A stretch of DNA of 64,000 nt from Kiloniella sp. EL199 (GTDB lineage: Bacteria; Pseudomonadota; Alphaproteobacteria; Kiloniellales; Kiloniellaceae): assembly GCF_900313065.1 (NCBI RefSeq), contig NZ_OMPU01000004.1, positions 62,001 through 126,000 on the forward strand, given 5' to 3'. Positions 44,224-53,456 of this stretch are shown here, piece after piece. Position 1 is the stretch's first letter. Every line of letters starts with the position of its first letter. The translations under genes and the position numbers were made by a program. The notes beneath the pieces are model-generated. The model was not told the DNA's origin. It ran no database searches and saw only the letters and a list, made by a program, of their open reading frames with translations.

Positions 44224-44892
44224 TTATAAAATGTCCTTAGCAGAGACAATCTTCCATTCACCGGGTTGCATGTTTCCAAGCTTTAGTTTGCCAATCGATT
44301 CACGAACCAACCGCAATGTCGGGAAACCGACCGCAGCCGTCATTCTCTTTACCTGACGGTTTTTACCTTCGGTTAAAGAAATTCGTATCCAGGCTGTTGG
44401 TATGTTCTTTCGTTCCCGGATAGGTGGCGTTCTGGGTGGTAACTTCGGCTTAAACTTCAGCAGTTCAACCTGACAAGGCTTTGTTTTATATCCCTTGATA
44501 ACCACTCCGCTTTTTAGCTGCGACAATGCTTCTTCATTCGGAATATTTTCCACCTGTACAAGATAACTACGCTGGTGACCATTTCTGGGATGAATAAGAC
44601 GATCAATAAAGGGACCATCGTTACTTAAGAGCAATAAACCTTCACTGTCTTTATCCAAACGTCCTGCAGCATACACCCCACGTGGCAAATCAATTTCACG
44701 AAGAGTCCGTTGCCCTACCTCGCCCGTAAACTGACTCAAAACATTATAAGGTTTATACAAAGCAACATACGTGAAAGCAGATTGAAGATCGCTATCTTTT
44801 CTGACACCGGAAGCCTCTCTCCTTATTTTCCTCATGGAAAATTTAGACGAGGCATTCTTGCCAGAATACATACTTTCTTTTTTTTGAACCAT
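44224..44892 (-). CDS. Pseudouridine synthase, RluE type
   Basis: A 222-residue RsuA/RluB/E/F-family enzyme without an S4 domain, as in RluE (23S rRNA U2457). The catalytic Asp is in GRLDKDSEGLLLLSNDG near 93-109, and the conserved YKPYNVLSQF lies before it. The C-terminal ISLTEGKNRQVKRMTAAVGFPTLRLVR is typical. The N-terminal 35 residues are basic and probably a linker. A start further in is possible because no strong ribosome-binding site is seen for the first ATG. Target position is inferred from family only. Confidence 0.88.
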   Translation of the reverse strand: MVQKKESMYSGKNASSKFSMRKIRREASGVRKDSDLQSAFTYVALYKPYNVLSQFTGEVGQRTLREIDLPRGVYAAGRLDKDSEGLLLLSNDGPFIDRLIHPRNGHQRSYLVQVENIPNEEALSQLKSGVVIKGYKTKPCQVELLKFKPKLPPRTPPIRERKNIPTAWIRISLTEGKNRQVKRMTAAVGFPTLRLVRESIGKLKLGNMQPGEWKIVSAKDIL

Positions 44893-45103
44893 GACAATTA
44901 TCTAACGCATCAAAAGTTTTCAGTCACGCTCCATTTAAACGTTGCCTCAGATTCTACACTTGCAATTACACACTTCCGGGTATCAGAAAGACCAAAAGTG
45001 TCAAATATAAGTTTTTGATCCTATTTTCTGTAAAATCGAGGTATAATTCCCATAGAGTACTGGTGCCACGTTATATAACAACAATTAAACAGGTGACCGT
45101 ACA

Positions 45104-45736
45104 ATGCTTAAACATGCAGACATATGGCGTGCAATTGACAGTTTAGCCGTACAGAACTCGTTATCACCATCGGGCCTAGCACGGAAAGCAGGCTTGGATC
45201 CAACAACTTTCAATAAAAGTAAACGGGTCACCCCCAAAGACAAACAGCGGTGGCCCAGCACAGAATCTATCGCCAAAATTCTTGACGCAACAAATTCAAC
45301 TTTGGCTGAGTTTGTTAATCTGGTCGGGGAAGAAAGCGCTGGCCTCTTAGCCAAGAAAATCCCTGTTCAGGATTTAATTCAGGCATCTTCAATGGGACAA
45401 TTTGATCATAATGGCCATCCCGTCGGAGAAACATGGGACGAAGCCCTCTTTGCCCGTGTAGATGACACAAACGCATTTGGTTTGGAAATTACAGGCAATA
45501 GCTATCATCCAGTGTACAATGATGGCGATTTATTAATCATTTCACCAAATGCTGATCTGAGACGGGGTGACAGAATTGCCTTAATGACAATGAACCATGA
45601 AATCCTGCTCAAAGAACTCGTCAGGAACAGCCCGCTCAGAGCTGAATTGAAAGGTTTTGCAACATCACACCAGGATATAACGATCATGACACAGGATATT
45701 ATCTGGATTGCACGCATTATCTGGGCCAGCCAGTAA
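45104..45736 (+). CDS. XRE-HTH regulator with S24 (LexA/CI-like) domain
   Basis: A 210-residue regulator. The N-terminal helix-turn-helix (about 18-65: SPSGLARKAGLDPTTFNKSKR) joins a C-terminal S24 peptidase fold (about 95-205) with GNSYHPVYNDGDLLIISPNADLRRGDRI. Ser/Lys catalytic positions appear as GNSY (Ser) and LLKELV (Lys) in the family pattern. Proteins of this kind are chromosomal homologues of phage CI repressors, but no prophage genes are nearby. Self-cleavage capability cannot be told, as the Ala-Gly cleavage site is not evident. A consensus-like TATAAT lies about 60 bp upstream. Confidence 0.88.
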   Translation: MLKHADIWRAIDSLAVQNSLSPSGLARKAGLDPTTFNKSKRVTPKDKQRWPSTESIAKILDATNSTLAEFVNLVGEESAGLLAKKIPVQDLIQASSMGQFDHNGHPVGETWDEALFARVDDTNAFGLEITGNSYHPVYNDGDLLIISPNADLRRGDRIALMTMNHEILLKELVRNSPLRAELKGFATSHQDITIMTQDIIWIARIIWASQ

Positions 45737-45889
45737 AGGACTTTCCCAAACAGGCTACCCTCGGATTTAACCAAGTGTAAGTCATGATTTTTACCTTTTT
45801 TAAAGGCTTTAGCGTCATATTAATGTAACAAGCGATGCCTTTATTTGTCGCTTAAAGCGTATAGTTAACACAATTTAGAGGCACGCAGT

Positions 45890-46318
45890 ATGGCTAAACT
45901 GGACATGGATGGTCCCCACAAGCTGGAAGAGAAGGTTATTCTCAAAGAGATAACCCAACCAATGCCCGGTTCCTTTGCACTTGGACACCTCGGTGCCGAT
46001 AGAAGCTTTGAAGTCCTGTATGTAGGCTATGCAGAAAAAACCGTCCAGGAAACACTGCTTCACTGTCTGAAAAAACGCATTGGACAAAGTGGTCTAATGG
46101 GAAAGCTGACTGGCAAAAACCAGATTAATGCCTTTAAATACAGTTACGCAAACTCACTGGAAGCTTGCTTCCAGAAGACCTGCAAAAATTTCCATGACTT
46201 TGGCGGCTCTAAAAAATTGAACAATAAAAGCCATCCAAAACCTCCCAAAGGGTTTGATTGGGTTTGCAACAGATGCACAGAAGAACTGACCGCCAACTTT
46301 AAAGTCAAGGCTGGATAA
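45890..46318 (+). CDS. Small protein with possible GIY-YIG-like fold
   Basis: A 142-residue protein. The pattern PGSFALGHLGADRSFEVLYVGYAE followed by a helical stretch, FKYSYANSLEACFQKTCKNFHDFGG and a C-terminal WVCNRC resembles GIY-YIG-like domains of uncharacterised bacterial proteins. The YVG element is clear, but the classic GIY is replaced (FALG), and I cannot confirm the catalytic Arg. The two Cys pairs (CNRC; CFQKTC) could bind zinc. It lies 153 bp after the S24 regulator, same strand. Function is unknown. Confidence 0.7.
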   Translation: MAKLDMDGPHKLEEKVILKEITQPMPGSFALGHLGADRSFEVLYVGYAEKTVQETLLHCLKKRIGQSGLMGKLTGKNQINAFKYSYANSLEACFQKTCKNFHDFGGSKKLNNKSHPKPPKGFDWVCNRCTEELTANFKVKAG

Positions 46319-46400
46319 CCCTCTAATTTTACTTGTAAAAAGTTACTAAAGACAAACGCTCTTGAACAAAAAAACGTGATCACTGTTTATGCTGTATATT

Positions 46401-47990
46401 CTACACTTCTGCTGACAAATCTTCTCCGGCTAAAGCTCGTTCAATCAGCTTTATACTCTCATCAAGGCCATAAAGCGCAAAGAAAGTACCCATTCGTGGG
46501 CCCTGAGATTGGCCAAGCAAGACTTCATATAGGCATTTGAACCAATCACGCAGGTTATCAAACTCGTGCTCTTTACCAATAGTGTAAACTTCCGTTTGAA
46601 TATCCTCTGCACGTGTACCAACAGGAAGCCCTTTCAAAACCAACAGAAGATCGTTCAAAGCTTTGACTTCTTTACCTTCTGGTGCGCGATATTGAAGCTT
46701 TGGCTTCACAAAATCCTGATAATAACGGACAGCAAAACCAACCAGTTTATCCAGGAAGGGTGTACTTTCCGGCGAAGCTTCGGGTGCATACTGTTTAATA
46801 AATCCCCAAAGGCGATCCGCATCATTCGCGTTACAAACACTTGCTAGGTTCAGTAAGATCCCAAATGAAAGCGATGTCTGTTCAGACGGCACATTCCCTG
46901 TGTGAATATGCCAGGCCGGGTTCTCAAAAAGCTTGCTTTCGTCCTGCTCATCGACTTTCCCCTTGAAAGTCAGATAGTCATCAACAGTACGCGGGATAAT
47001 ATCGAAATAGAGCTTCTTTGCCGTCCTTGGTTTGTTATACATGAACAAGGCCAGGCTTTCCTGTGGCGCATATGTCAGCCACTCTTCCATTGAAAGGCCG
47101 TTACCTTTGGATTTGGAAATTTTTTGCCCCTGCTCGTCCAGGAAAAGCTCGTAGGTAAAAGTCTCAGGTCCCTTGCATCCCAAAACTTTTTGAATCTTTT
47201 TACCCAACTTGACTGAATCAATCAGGTCTTTGCCTGACATTTCATAATCTACATCCAGTGCATATTGACGCATTGCCCAGTCAGGCTTCCATTGAAGCTT
47301 GCAATTTCCACCGATAATCGGAACTTCAATCAGATCGCCACCTTCGTCGCGGAAAGAAATTGTTCCTGCATCCACATTGGTTTCCTCAACTGGTACCTGA
47401 AGGACTTTTCCAGTCTTGGGACAAATGGGCATAAAGGGACTGTAAGTCGCCTGACGCTCTTTGCCCAAAGTCGGTAGCATCACATCCATGATCTTGTCGT
47501 AGTTAATCAGAATTTCCAATAGTGCCTTATCAAATTGGCCTGACTGATAAACTTCTGTGGCAGATAGAAAATCATACTGGAAGCCGAAACTGTCCAGGAA
47601 TTGTCTAAGACGGGCATTATTATGATGCCCCAGGCTTTCATACTCGCCAAAAGGATCTGGCACTTTTGAAAGAGGCTGCCCGATGTTCGCTGCCAGCATG
47701 TCTTTGTTAGGCAGATTATCTGGTACTTTACGGAAGCCATCCAAATCATCAGAAAAACAGAAAAGTTTGGTCGGGATATCGCTCAACTGTTCAAAAGCAT
47801 TCCGCACCATCGTTGTGCGGGCTACCTCGCCAAAAGTTCCAATATGAGGCAATCCCGAGGGGCCATAGCCTGTCTGGAAAAGTACATAACCCTTCTCTGG
47901 TATCTTCCCACCGATACGAGCCAATACTTTGCGCGCTTCTTCAAACGGCCATGCTTTCGCCTGCATAGCAAGTTCCCGGTGGTTAGACAT
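46401..47990 (-). CDS. lysS: Lysyl-tRNA synthetase, class I
   Basis: A 529-residue class I LysRS, the type found in archaea and most alphaproteobacteria rather than the class II enzyme. The HIGH-like motif is PSGLPHIGTFGEV near 45-57 and KMSKS is KISKSKGNG near 287-295. It charges tRNA-Lys in the cytoplasm. No lysine riboswitch or T-box is seen upstream. The gene is divergent from the helicase gene across a gap of roughly 490 bp. Some databases name this enzyme lysK. Confidence 0.95.
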   Translation of the reverse strand: MSNHRELAMQAKAWPFEEARKVLARIGGKIPEKGYVLFQTGYGPSGLPHIGTFGEVARTTMVRNAFEQLSDIPTKLFCFSDDLDGFRKVPDNLPNKDMLAANIGQPLSKVPDPFGEYESLGHHNNARLRQFLDSFGFQYDFLSATEVYQSGQFDKALLEILINYDKIMDVMLPTLGKERQATYSPFMPICPKTGKVLQVPVEETNVDAGTISFRDEGGDLIEVPIIGGNCKLQWKPDWAMRQYALDVDYEMSGKDLIDSVKLGKKIQKVLGCKGPETFTYELFLDEQGQKISKSKGNGLSMEEWLTYAPQESLALFMYNKPRTAKKLYFDIIPRTVDDYLTFKGKVDEQDESKLFENPAWHIHTGNVPSEQTSLSFGILLNLASVCNANDADRLWGFIKQYAPEASPESTPFLDKLVGFAVRYYQDFVKPKLQYRAPEGKEVKALNDLLLVLKGLPVGTRAEDIQTEVYTIGKEHEFDNLRDWFKCLYEVLLGQSQGPRMGTFFALYGLDESIKLIERALAGEDLSAEV

Positions 47991-48482
47991 CGTTTTAATC
48001 CCTCAAGGGTGTATATGTTAATTTAATGAAAGTCGCTCTGACGCCATTTAGTGACATGTCAGTGACGGGGAAATTAGGCGCAGGAAAGCCCCGCGTCAAC
48101 TATAGTCGTTTAACTTAATTTTTATTCACTGCGTGAAGAGAGAAGTGTAGATAGCCTACACGAATAATAAAACAATCAACGGGATCTCGGTGAATAAGAG
48201 CTAAGTTGAACGATTATAAAAGCTGTAGCAAAGGATGATACTTCATGAATTCCAACAAATGTTCGCCGCTTGTTCTTTTTCAATAGCCATTATCGACACC
48301 CCCTTTTATAAGAAGATTAAGAAAGCCGTCTTCAGCCGTTAAGGTGGCTCGAACAAATTTAGCTAGAGCATAAATCTTACGAAATACTAAAGCGAGATAA
48401 AACACCAAAAAATGACACCCAAGATATGACATCGGAACCCCCAGCAGCAAAACAGACCACGACTAGCCAAGCCGAGGCAATC
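47991..48482. other. 492-bp intergenic region between lysS and the helicase
   Basis: It contains small hairpin-capable repeats (GTGTAG-ATAGC-CTACAC at about 48147-48164) and no convincing gene. Two short ATG frames (30 and 13 codons) lack ribosome-binding sites. It must hold the divergent promoters of lysS and the helicase, which I could not place confidently. Confidence 0.5.
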
Positions 48483-51221
48483 ATGATGCCGAAAGCTCCT
48501 TTGCTGTTGTCCGGATTGCGATTTTCTGTCTGGATCAGCCCAGATGGCGAAGTCGAAAGACTACCTAACACAGAGGCTGCTCGTCGTGTCACTCTTGAAC
48601 CGCCAATGGTTTGCCACGCCAAATCCACAGCACAAAGACTGGGAATAGATCCTTTTCAATCCTATGATGTTCTTGAGCTAATCGCTTTTGTACGCCCCGC
48701 AGCGGCCTGCACACCAACTCCTCGGGGGCTCGCAGCCTTTATAGGCGCACCGGAACCCTCATCAATCGAAGCGGCAGCAATACTTCTTCATCAAACATCC
48801 GAACTTCTTTTACGTGAACAGGCATCCAAGGGCAGGCAATATGATCCTTACGCTGCGGACATTGCCAGAACAATGATGATGGCAGGATGGCTTTGGGGGC
48901 CAGCGATTCTATCTGCTATGCAGGAAGAAAATCTGCATTCGCCAGCCTTAAAACCCGGTCGTGGTTTACGTGTATGGGAACGCCTTGAAGAATGGAGCGA
49001 TCACGCCCCCGAAGATCCACCGAGACACCAATCTGTTAAGCCAGAAGAAGCAAGGCGCCGCCTCTCTGAACTACTTGGCGATGATGCAGAAATTCGCCCG
49101 CAACAGGTTGATTATTCTGCCGCCGTTTCCAGTGCCTTTGCCCCCAGAGATGTTTCAGGAGAACCCAATATTGTCTTGGCAGAAGCAGGAACTGGCATCG
49201 GCAAAACCTTGGGTTACATTGCACCTGCAAGTGTCTGGTCCGAAAAAAATGGTACACCGATCTGGATATCTACCTTTACACGAAACTTGCAAACTCAGAT
49301 CGACAGCGAGTTAAACAGGCTTTTTCCGGAACGACGCGAGAAATCAAAACGCGTAGTTATACGCAAAGGTCGCGAAAATTACCTTTGCCTTCTGAATCTC
49401 GAAGAAGCCACTCAGGCTCTCATGACCAAACCACACGATGCCATTGCCATTGGCCTGATGGCCAGATGGGCTTCACGCAGTAGAAATGGAGACATGGTCG
49501 GGGGAGATTTCCCCGGTTGGCTCGCAGATTTGGTTGGAAAAAACAAGTCTCTCGGCCTGACTGACAGGCGCGGCGAATGTATCTATTCCGGTTGTCCACA
49601 CTACAGCCGCTGCTATATCGAACGTAATATTCGCAAAGCCAAACGGGCAAATATCGTTGTTGCTAACCATGCACTGGTCATGATTCAAGCTGCCCTGGGC
49701 GGGGGACGTGATGAAGGATCTCTTCCCAGTCATTACGTTTTCGACGAGGGTCATCATCTCTTTGACGCTGCCGATAGTGCCTTTTCGGCTCACCTCACAG
49801 CTCAGGAAAGCCAAGAATTACGCAGATGGATTACTGGTGTAGAAACGGGTTCATCCCGCTCTGCCAGTCGGGCTCGTGGACTGAAAAAGCGACTGGAAGA
49901 TTTGATTGCTTCGGATGACAGGACTCGCGATCTTGTAAACGAAACGGTACAGGCAGCAAGGCATCTTACAGGGGACGGGTGGGTCAATCGCATGGAAGAT
50001 AACCTTCCCTCTGGCCCGATGGAAACGTTTCTTTGTCATCTAAGAGAGCAAGTTTATGCGCGCACTGACCATGAAAACTCTCCCTATAGTCTCGAAACTG
50101 AAACCAAACCGGCCATTCCCGGCCTCATAGAATCAGCGGTTGAATTACGCTCTGCACTCGAAGAGCTTCTGGAACCAATTAAGAATCTGTGCCGACGCCT
50201 GGAACAACGTCTTGATAATGAAGCAGACGAGTTAGACAGCGACACCCGCCGACGGATTGAGGCCGCTTGTAAAAGCCTTGAACAACGTGGCAGTAATCAG
50301 GTTCAGGCATGGATTGCGATGCTCAGTGCGCTGGAAGAAGAGATCCCAGAGGATTTCACGGATTGGCTTTCCGTTGAACGCGCTGGCGGTAAAGATCTGG
50401 ATGTTGGCTTGCACAGACACTGGATTGACCCCACAAAACCGCTGGCGAATACTTTGTTGTCTCAGGCTCATGGCACGGTCATAACATCAGCAACCCTTAC
50501 AGAAGGGAGTGGTAATGAAGAAGGGGACTGGATCGGCGCTGAACGCCGAAGTGGTGCGTCTTTCGTTCCCGGCATACCCACACGAGCTCGCTTCAAATCG
50601 CCTTATGATTACGTAAACCAAACCCGCGTCTTTATCGTCAACGATGTTCGCAAAGACGACATGGATCAGGTTGCAGCCGCCTATCGAGAACTTTTCCTCG
50701 CCTCCCAAGGTGGAGCTTTGGGCCTGTTCACTGCCATATCCCGTCTCAGATCTGTTCATCAAAAAATGGGGCCAGAACTCGACAGAGCTGGTTTGACTCT
50801 CTACAGCCAACATGTCGACAATCTGGACACCTCAACACTCATTGATATTTTCAGGGCAGAAAGAAACTCGTCCCTATTAGGAACCGATGCAGTTCGTGAT
50901 GGCGTAGATGTACCTGGCGATTCGCTGCGCCTGATTGTCTTTGACCGTGTTCCTTGGCCACGGCCAACAATTCAACACCGTGCTCGTAAAGAGCATTTTG
51001 GTGGTAATCGCTATAATGACAGCCAGACAAGACTTAAGCTTAAGCAGGCATATGGGCGCTTGATCAGGCGCGAAAACGACCGTGGTATATTCGTCCTTCT
51101 GGATCCCATGATGCCAACAAGACTCCAAAATGCTTTCCCTGAAGGTGTGTCGATACAAAAAACAGGATTAGCAGACACCATTTCCCAAATTCGAACGTTC
51201 TTCAATACATCCTCTAGATAA
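48483..51221 (+). CDS. DinG-family ATP-dependent DNA helicase
   Basis: A superfamily 2 (XPD/DinG-like) helicase of 912 residues. The ATG at 48483 has GAGG five bases before it and gives MMPKAPLLLSGLRFSVWISP, matching the beginning of alphaproteobacterial relatives. An in-frame ATG 57 bp upstream (48426) lacks a ribosome-binding site. Walker A is AEAGTGIGKTLGY near 235, a DEGH box (FDEGHHLF) follows, and Cys residues in GRENYLCLL, RGECIYSGCPHYSRCY fit an Fe-S cluster domain as in XPD/DinG. C-terminal motifs include ITSATLTEG and QAYGRLIRRENDRG. It probably acts in repair or replication-conflict processing. Confidence 0.87.
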   Translation: MMPKAPLLLSGLRFSVWISPDGEVERLPNTEAARRVTLEPPMVCHAKSTAQRLGIDPFQSYDVLELIAFVRPAAACTPTPRGLAAFIGAPEPSSIEAAAILLHQTSELLLREQASKGRQYDPYAADIARTMMMAGWLWGPAILSAMQEENLHSPALKPGRGLRVWERLEEWSDHAPEDPPRHQSVKPEEARRRLSELLGDDAEIRPQQVDYSAAVSSAFAPRDVSGEPNIVLAEAGTGIGKTLGYIAPASVWSEKNGTPIWISTFTRNLQTQIDSELNRLFPERREKSKRVVIRKGRENYLCLLNLEEATQALMTKPHDAIAIGLMARWASRSRNGDMVGGDFPGWLADLVGKNKSLGLTDRRGECIYSGCPHYSRCYIERNIRKAKRANIVVANHALVMIQAALGGGRDEGSLPSHYVFDEGHHLFDAADSAFSAHLTAQESQELRRWITGVETGSSRSASRARGLKKRLEDLIASDDRTRDLVNETVQAARHLTGDGWVNRMEDNLPSGPMETFLCHLREQVYARTDHENSPYSLETETKPAIPGLIESAVELRSALEELLEPIKNLCRRLEQRLDNEADELDSDTRRRIEAACKSLEQRGSNQVQAWIAMLSALEEEIPEDFTDWLSVERAGGKDLDVGLHRHWIDPTKPLANTLLSQAHGTVITSATLTEGSGNEEGDWIGAERRSGASFVPGIPTRARFKSPYDYVNQTRVFIVNDVRKDDMDQVAAAYRELFLASQGGALGLFTAISRLRSVHQKMGPELDRAGLTLYSQHVDNLDTSTLIDIFRAERNSSLLGTDAVRDGVDVPGDSLRLIVFDRVPWPRPTIQHRARKEHFGGNRYNDSQTRLKLKQAYGRLIRRENDRGIFVLLDPMMPTRLQNAFPEGVSIQKTGLADTISQIRTFFNTSSR

Positions 51222-51345
51222 CCAGAAAACATACCATCTTGGCCTGCAAAAACTGAGACCAGGTCCTTCATTTCATCCCAACGTGGAAATTTCTGTTTTT
51301 TTTGCTTGCAAAAGCAAAATAGGAAGAATAAACCTCACTCCGGAT

Positions 51346-51422
<77 letters not shown>

Positions 51423-51447
51423 GTTATTCCAAAAGGAATGATTGACC

Positions 51448-51476
51448 ACAAAGACCGCCTTCGAGCGGTCTTTTGT
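51448..51476 (+). terminator. Terminator after tRNA-Pro
   Basis: AAAGACCGC and GCGGTCTTT form a perfect 9-bp stem with a CTTCGA loop, ending in TTTTGT, 26 bp past the tRNA. Confidence 0.85.
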
Positions 51477-51502
51477 CATTTTTGATCATCCATTTCCACA
51501 AA

Positions 51503-51536
51503 ATAAGATCCAAGTATTTATAAGATCCAAGTATTT
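51503..51536. repeat. Perfect 17-bp tandem duplication
   Basis: ATAAGATCCAAGTATTT occurs twice head to tail (51503-51519 and 51520-51536) in the tRNA-Pro to LysE gap. It may be a recent slippage product or a regulator array. Confidence 0.85.
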
Positions 51537-51572
51537 TGCCTGATAAATCCTTACAGCATTCTCTCCCAAGCT

Positions 51573-51590
51573 CATTGTAACATTACAATG
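51573..51590. promoter_or_regulatory. Palindromic operator candidate upstream of the LysE gene
   Basis: CATTGTAA-CA-TTACAATG is a perfect 8-bp inverted repeat centred about 97 bp before the LysE start. No regulator gene is adjacent. Confidence 0.5.
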
Positions 51591-51677
51591 TCGAGCATTT
51601 AATTCTTTCACTATACGCCACGCACTATCCTGATTAGGCTCTTGATCTGTTGATTACTTCCATTTTGGAGCCTGATA

Positions 51678-52304
51678 ATGTCGCTAGATCTATTACTACT
51701 GTTTATTCCCGCGGCCTTTGCAATCAATGTTTTGCCTGGCCCTAACAATATGCTCGCCATGACAAATGGCCTGCGCTACGGGTTGTTTGATGCAATGAAA
51801 GGCGGGCTAGGTCGCCTGGTTGCTTTTGTCATCCTTATTGTCCTCACCACCACAGGCTTAGGGGCCATTCTCGCGGCGTCAACGACAGCCTTTTACGTTC
51901 TGAAAATCGGCGGCGCCATCTATCTTGTTTATCTTGGCATTCGTTTGTGGCGTTCTAAAACAGAAGATATTGGAAACATTGATGAACTTCAGAGATTTAA
52001 AATCTCTACCTATGCCATTATTCGACAGGAATTCCTGGTTGCAATCAGCAACCCCAAGGCGATTTTAGTCTTCACCGCGTTCTTCCCTCAGTTCATTGAC
52101 CCCGTCCTTCCGATGTTGCCACAGTTTGCAACAATGGGGGTAACCTTTGTTGTTCTCGAGATTATTGCTCTGTTCCTCTATGCCATTTCCGGTAAACAAC
52201 TTGCTTTCCTAACCAGAACTCAAAAAGGTCAACGAATGATGAACCGGACTAGCGGATCATTCCTCATTGCAGCTGGCGGCCTTCTTGCCACATCCAGTAA
52301 ATAA
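51678..52304 (+). CDS. LysE/RhtB-family amino-acid exporter
   Basis: A 208-residue inner-membrane transporter with about six hydrophobic segments. The N-terminal INVLPGPNNMLAMTNGLRYG is the LysE-family signature, followed by AISNPKAILVFTAFFPQF. Family members export amino acids or homoserine lactone-like compounds, and the substrate is unassigned. A perfect palindrome upstream suggests dedicated regulation. A strong hairpin follows the stop. Confidence 0.9.
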   Translation: MSLDLLLLFIPAAFAINVLPGPNNMLAMTNGLRYGLFDAMKGGLGRLVAFVILIVLTTTGLGAILAASTTAFYVLKIGGAIYLVYLGIRLWRSKTEDIGNIDELQRFKISTYAIIRQEFLVAISNPKAILVFTAFFPQFIDPVLPMLPQFATMGVTFVVLEIIALFLYAISGKQLAFLTRTQKGQRMMNRTSGSFLIAAGGLLATSSK

Positions 52305-52323
52305 AATTCCCTCTGCGTACCTT

Positions 52324-52353
52324 AGAAAATGCCAGAATAATCCGGCATTTTCT
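52324..52353 (+). terminator. Hairpin after the LysE gene
   Basis: AGAAAATGCC and GGCATTTTCT form a perfect 10-bp stem with a ten-base loop, 20 bp after the stop. The tail (AATTTGG) is poor in T, but the stem itself ends in TTTT. Confidence 0.7.
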
Positions 52354-52382
52354 AATTTGGGACAATTTATTTTCACATTCAG

Positions 52383-52410
52383 GGAATAAAATCAGCGCTG
52401 AAGTGTCTTC
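52383..52410 (+). promoter_or_regulatory. Possible ECF sigma-dependent promoter
   Basis: GGAATAA (52383-52389) is spaced about 15-16 bp from TGTCTTC (52404-52410), reminiscent of ECF -35 (GGAA-) and -10 (-GTC-) elements. Autoregulation by the ECF factor encoded two genes on is plausible. The match is suggestive only. Confidence 0.35.
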
Positions 52411-52457
52411 TATCTACACCAATATTCTTAAATTTTTGAAATAAGGAAATAAAGACA

Positions 52458-52853
52458 ATGAAGACAGCGTTAAAAATAATCCTCGCGACAACTACTCTTA
52501 TAATGGCTTCTCCTCTTGCCGTATCTGCAGAAGATCTGGAAGGTGTCGTCACCATCAGCGAAACATCTCTAGGTAAAATCCTCGTCAACACTTCAGGAAT
52601 GACACTTTATTCCTTTGATAAGGATTCAGAGGGAAAGTCAGCCTGTAATGGTGGTTGCGCAAAGGCTTGGCCCCCGCTTTTGGCTTCCTCCTCTACCGCG
52701 GAAAAAGGAAATTACACAAAAATCACACGTGATGATGGCGCGCAACAATGGGCATATAAAGGGATGCCACTTTATGGCTGGGTCAAAGACAAAAAGCCCG
52801 GCGATGTGACCGGAGATAAATTCAAGGGCGTCTGGCACATTGTAAAACCTTAA
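52458..52853 (+). CDS. Exported COG4315-type repeat protein
   Basis: A 131-residue protein with signal peptide (MKTALKIILATTTLIMASPL, cleavage near VSAEDL). The body has two repeats of the 'secreted repeat' (Lipoprotein_15) type: TLYSFDKDSEGKSACNGGCA and AWPPLL, then WAYKGMPLYGWVKDKKPGDV. Cysteines CNGGC are conserved and the lipobox is absent, so it is probably soluble periplasmic rather than a lipoprotein. It begins with AAGGAAATAAAGACA before its ATG. The ECF sigma gene follows by 33 bp, suggesting an envelope-stress context. Confidence 0.85.
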   Translation: MKTALKIILATTTLIMASPLAVSAEDLEGVVTISETSLGKILVNTSGMTLYSFDKDSEGKSACNGGCAKAWPPLLASSSTAEKGNYTKITRDDGAQQWAYKGMPLYGWVKDKKPGDVTGDKFKGVWHIVKP

Positions 52854-52886
52854 TGCCACTACGACAGACCAAAGGCCAAAGCCATT

Positions 52887-53456
52887 ATGGACGAGTTTCT
52901 TGATCAACTGACAAAGTCTATCCCTGTTCTCAGGCGATATGCTTATGCATTGGTCAAAGACTCGTCCAAGGCTGATGATCTGGTTCAGGACTGTCTAGAA
53001 AGAAGTTTGACAAAGCGGCATCAGTGGAAAGGCCAAGGGAGCTTAAAGCCTTGGCTATACAGGATTTTAAGTAATATTCATCTAAATCATTATCGACAAA
53101 GCAAAACCAATCCTATCCATTTACCAGCTGAATTGAATGAGAGAACATCAATGGGCCTGGGCACAGATACAACGTCACAACAACTGGATCATCTGTATTT
53201 ACGAGATCTAGATCAAGCAATAACCCAACTGCCTGATGATCAGAAACAGGTTCTTTTACTTGTTGCCTTAGAAGGCCTAAGCTATTCGGAAGTCGCAGCA
53301 ATTACACAAGTACCTCTTGGCACCGTAATGTCACGCCTTTCCCGGGCAAGAGAAGCTTTGCGAAAATCGACAACAACACAGTCCCCAACGAAAGAACCAC
53401 TTGTCAGGACAGATGATAAATCCGTAAGAAAACCCGCGATCAGGAGAATAAAATGA
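52887..53456 (+). CDS. ECF-type RNA polymerase sigma factor
   Basis: A 189-residue ECF sigma factor. Sigma region 2 (about 15-75: YAYALVKDSSKADDLVQDCLERSL and PWLYRILSNIHLNHYRQ) and region 4 (about 115-165: LPDDQKQVLLLVALEGLSYSEVAAI with PLGTVMSRLSRAREAL) are intact. Its stop overlaps the anti-sigma ATG (ATGA), typical of sigma/anti-sigma pairs. The exported COG4315 protein upstream is probably in the same regulon. The regulon and inducing signal are unknown. Confidence 0.92.
   Translation: MDEFLDQLTKSIPVLRRYAYALVKDSSKADDLVQDCLERSLTKRHQWKGQGSLKPWLYRILSNIHLNHYRQSKTNPIHLPAELNERTSMGLGTDTTSQQLDHLYLRDLDQAITQLPDDQKQVLLLVALEGLSYSEVAAITQVPLGTVMSRLSRAREALRKSTTTQSPTKEPLVRTDDKSVRKPAIRRIK

Noticed and set aside
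48029-48121. A 30-codon ATG frame between lysS and the helicase
   Set aside because: It has no ribosome-binding site, and nothing in the protein looks structured.
51300-51319. TTTTGCTT-GCAA-AAGCAAAA hairpin as helicase terminator
   Set aside because: The stem is perfect but not followed by a T run on the plus strand, and it may be incidental to the tRNA upstream region.
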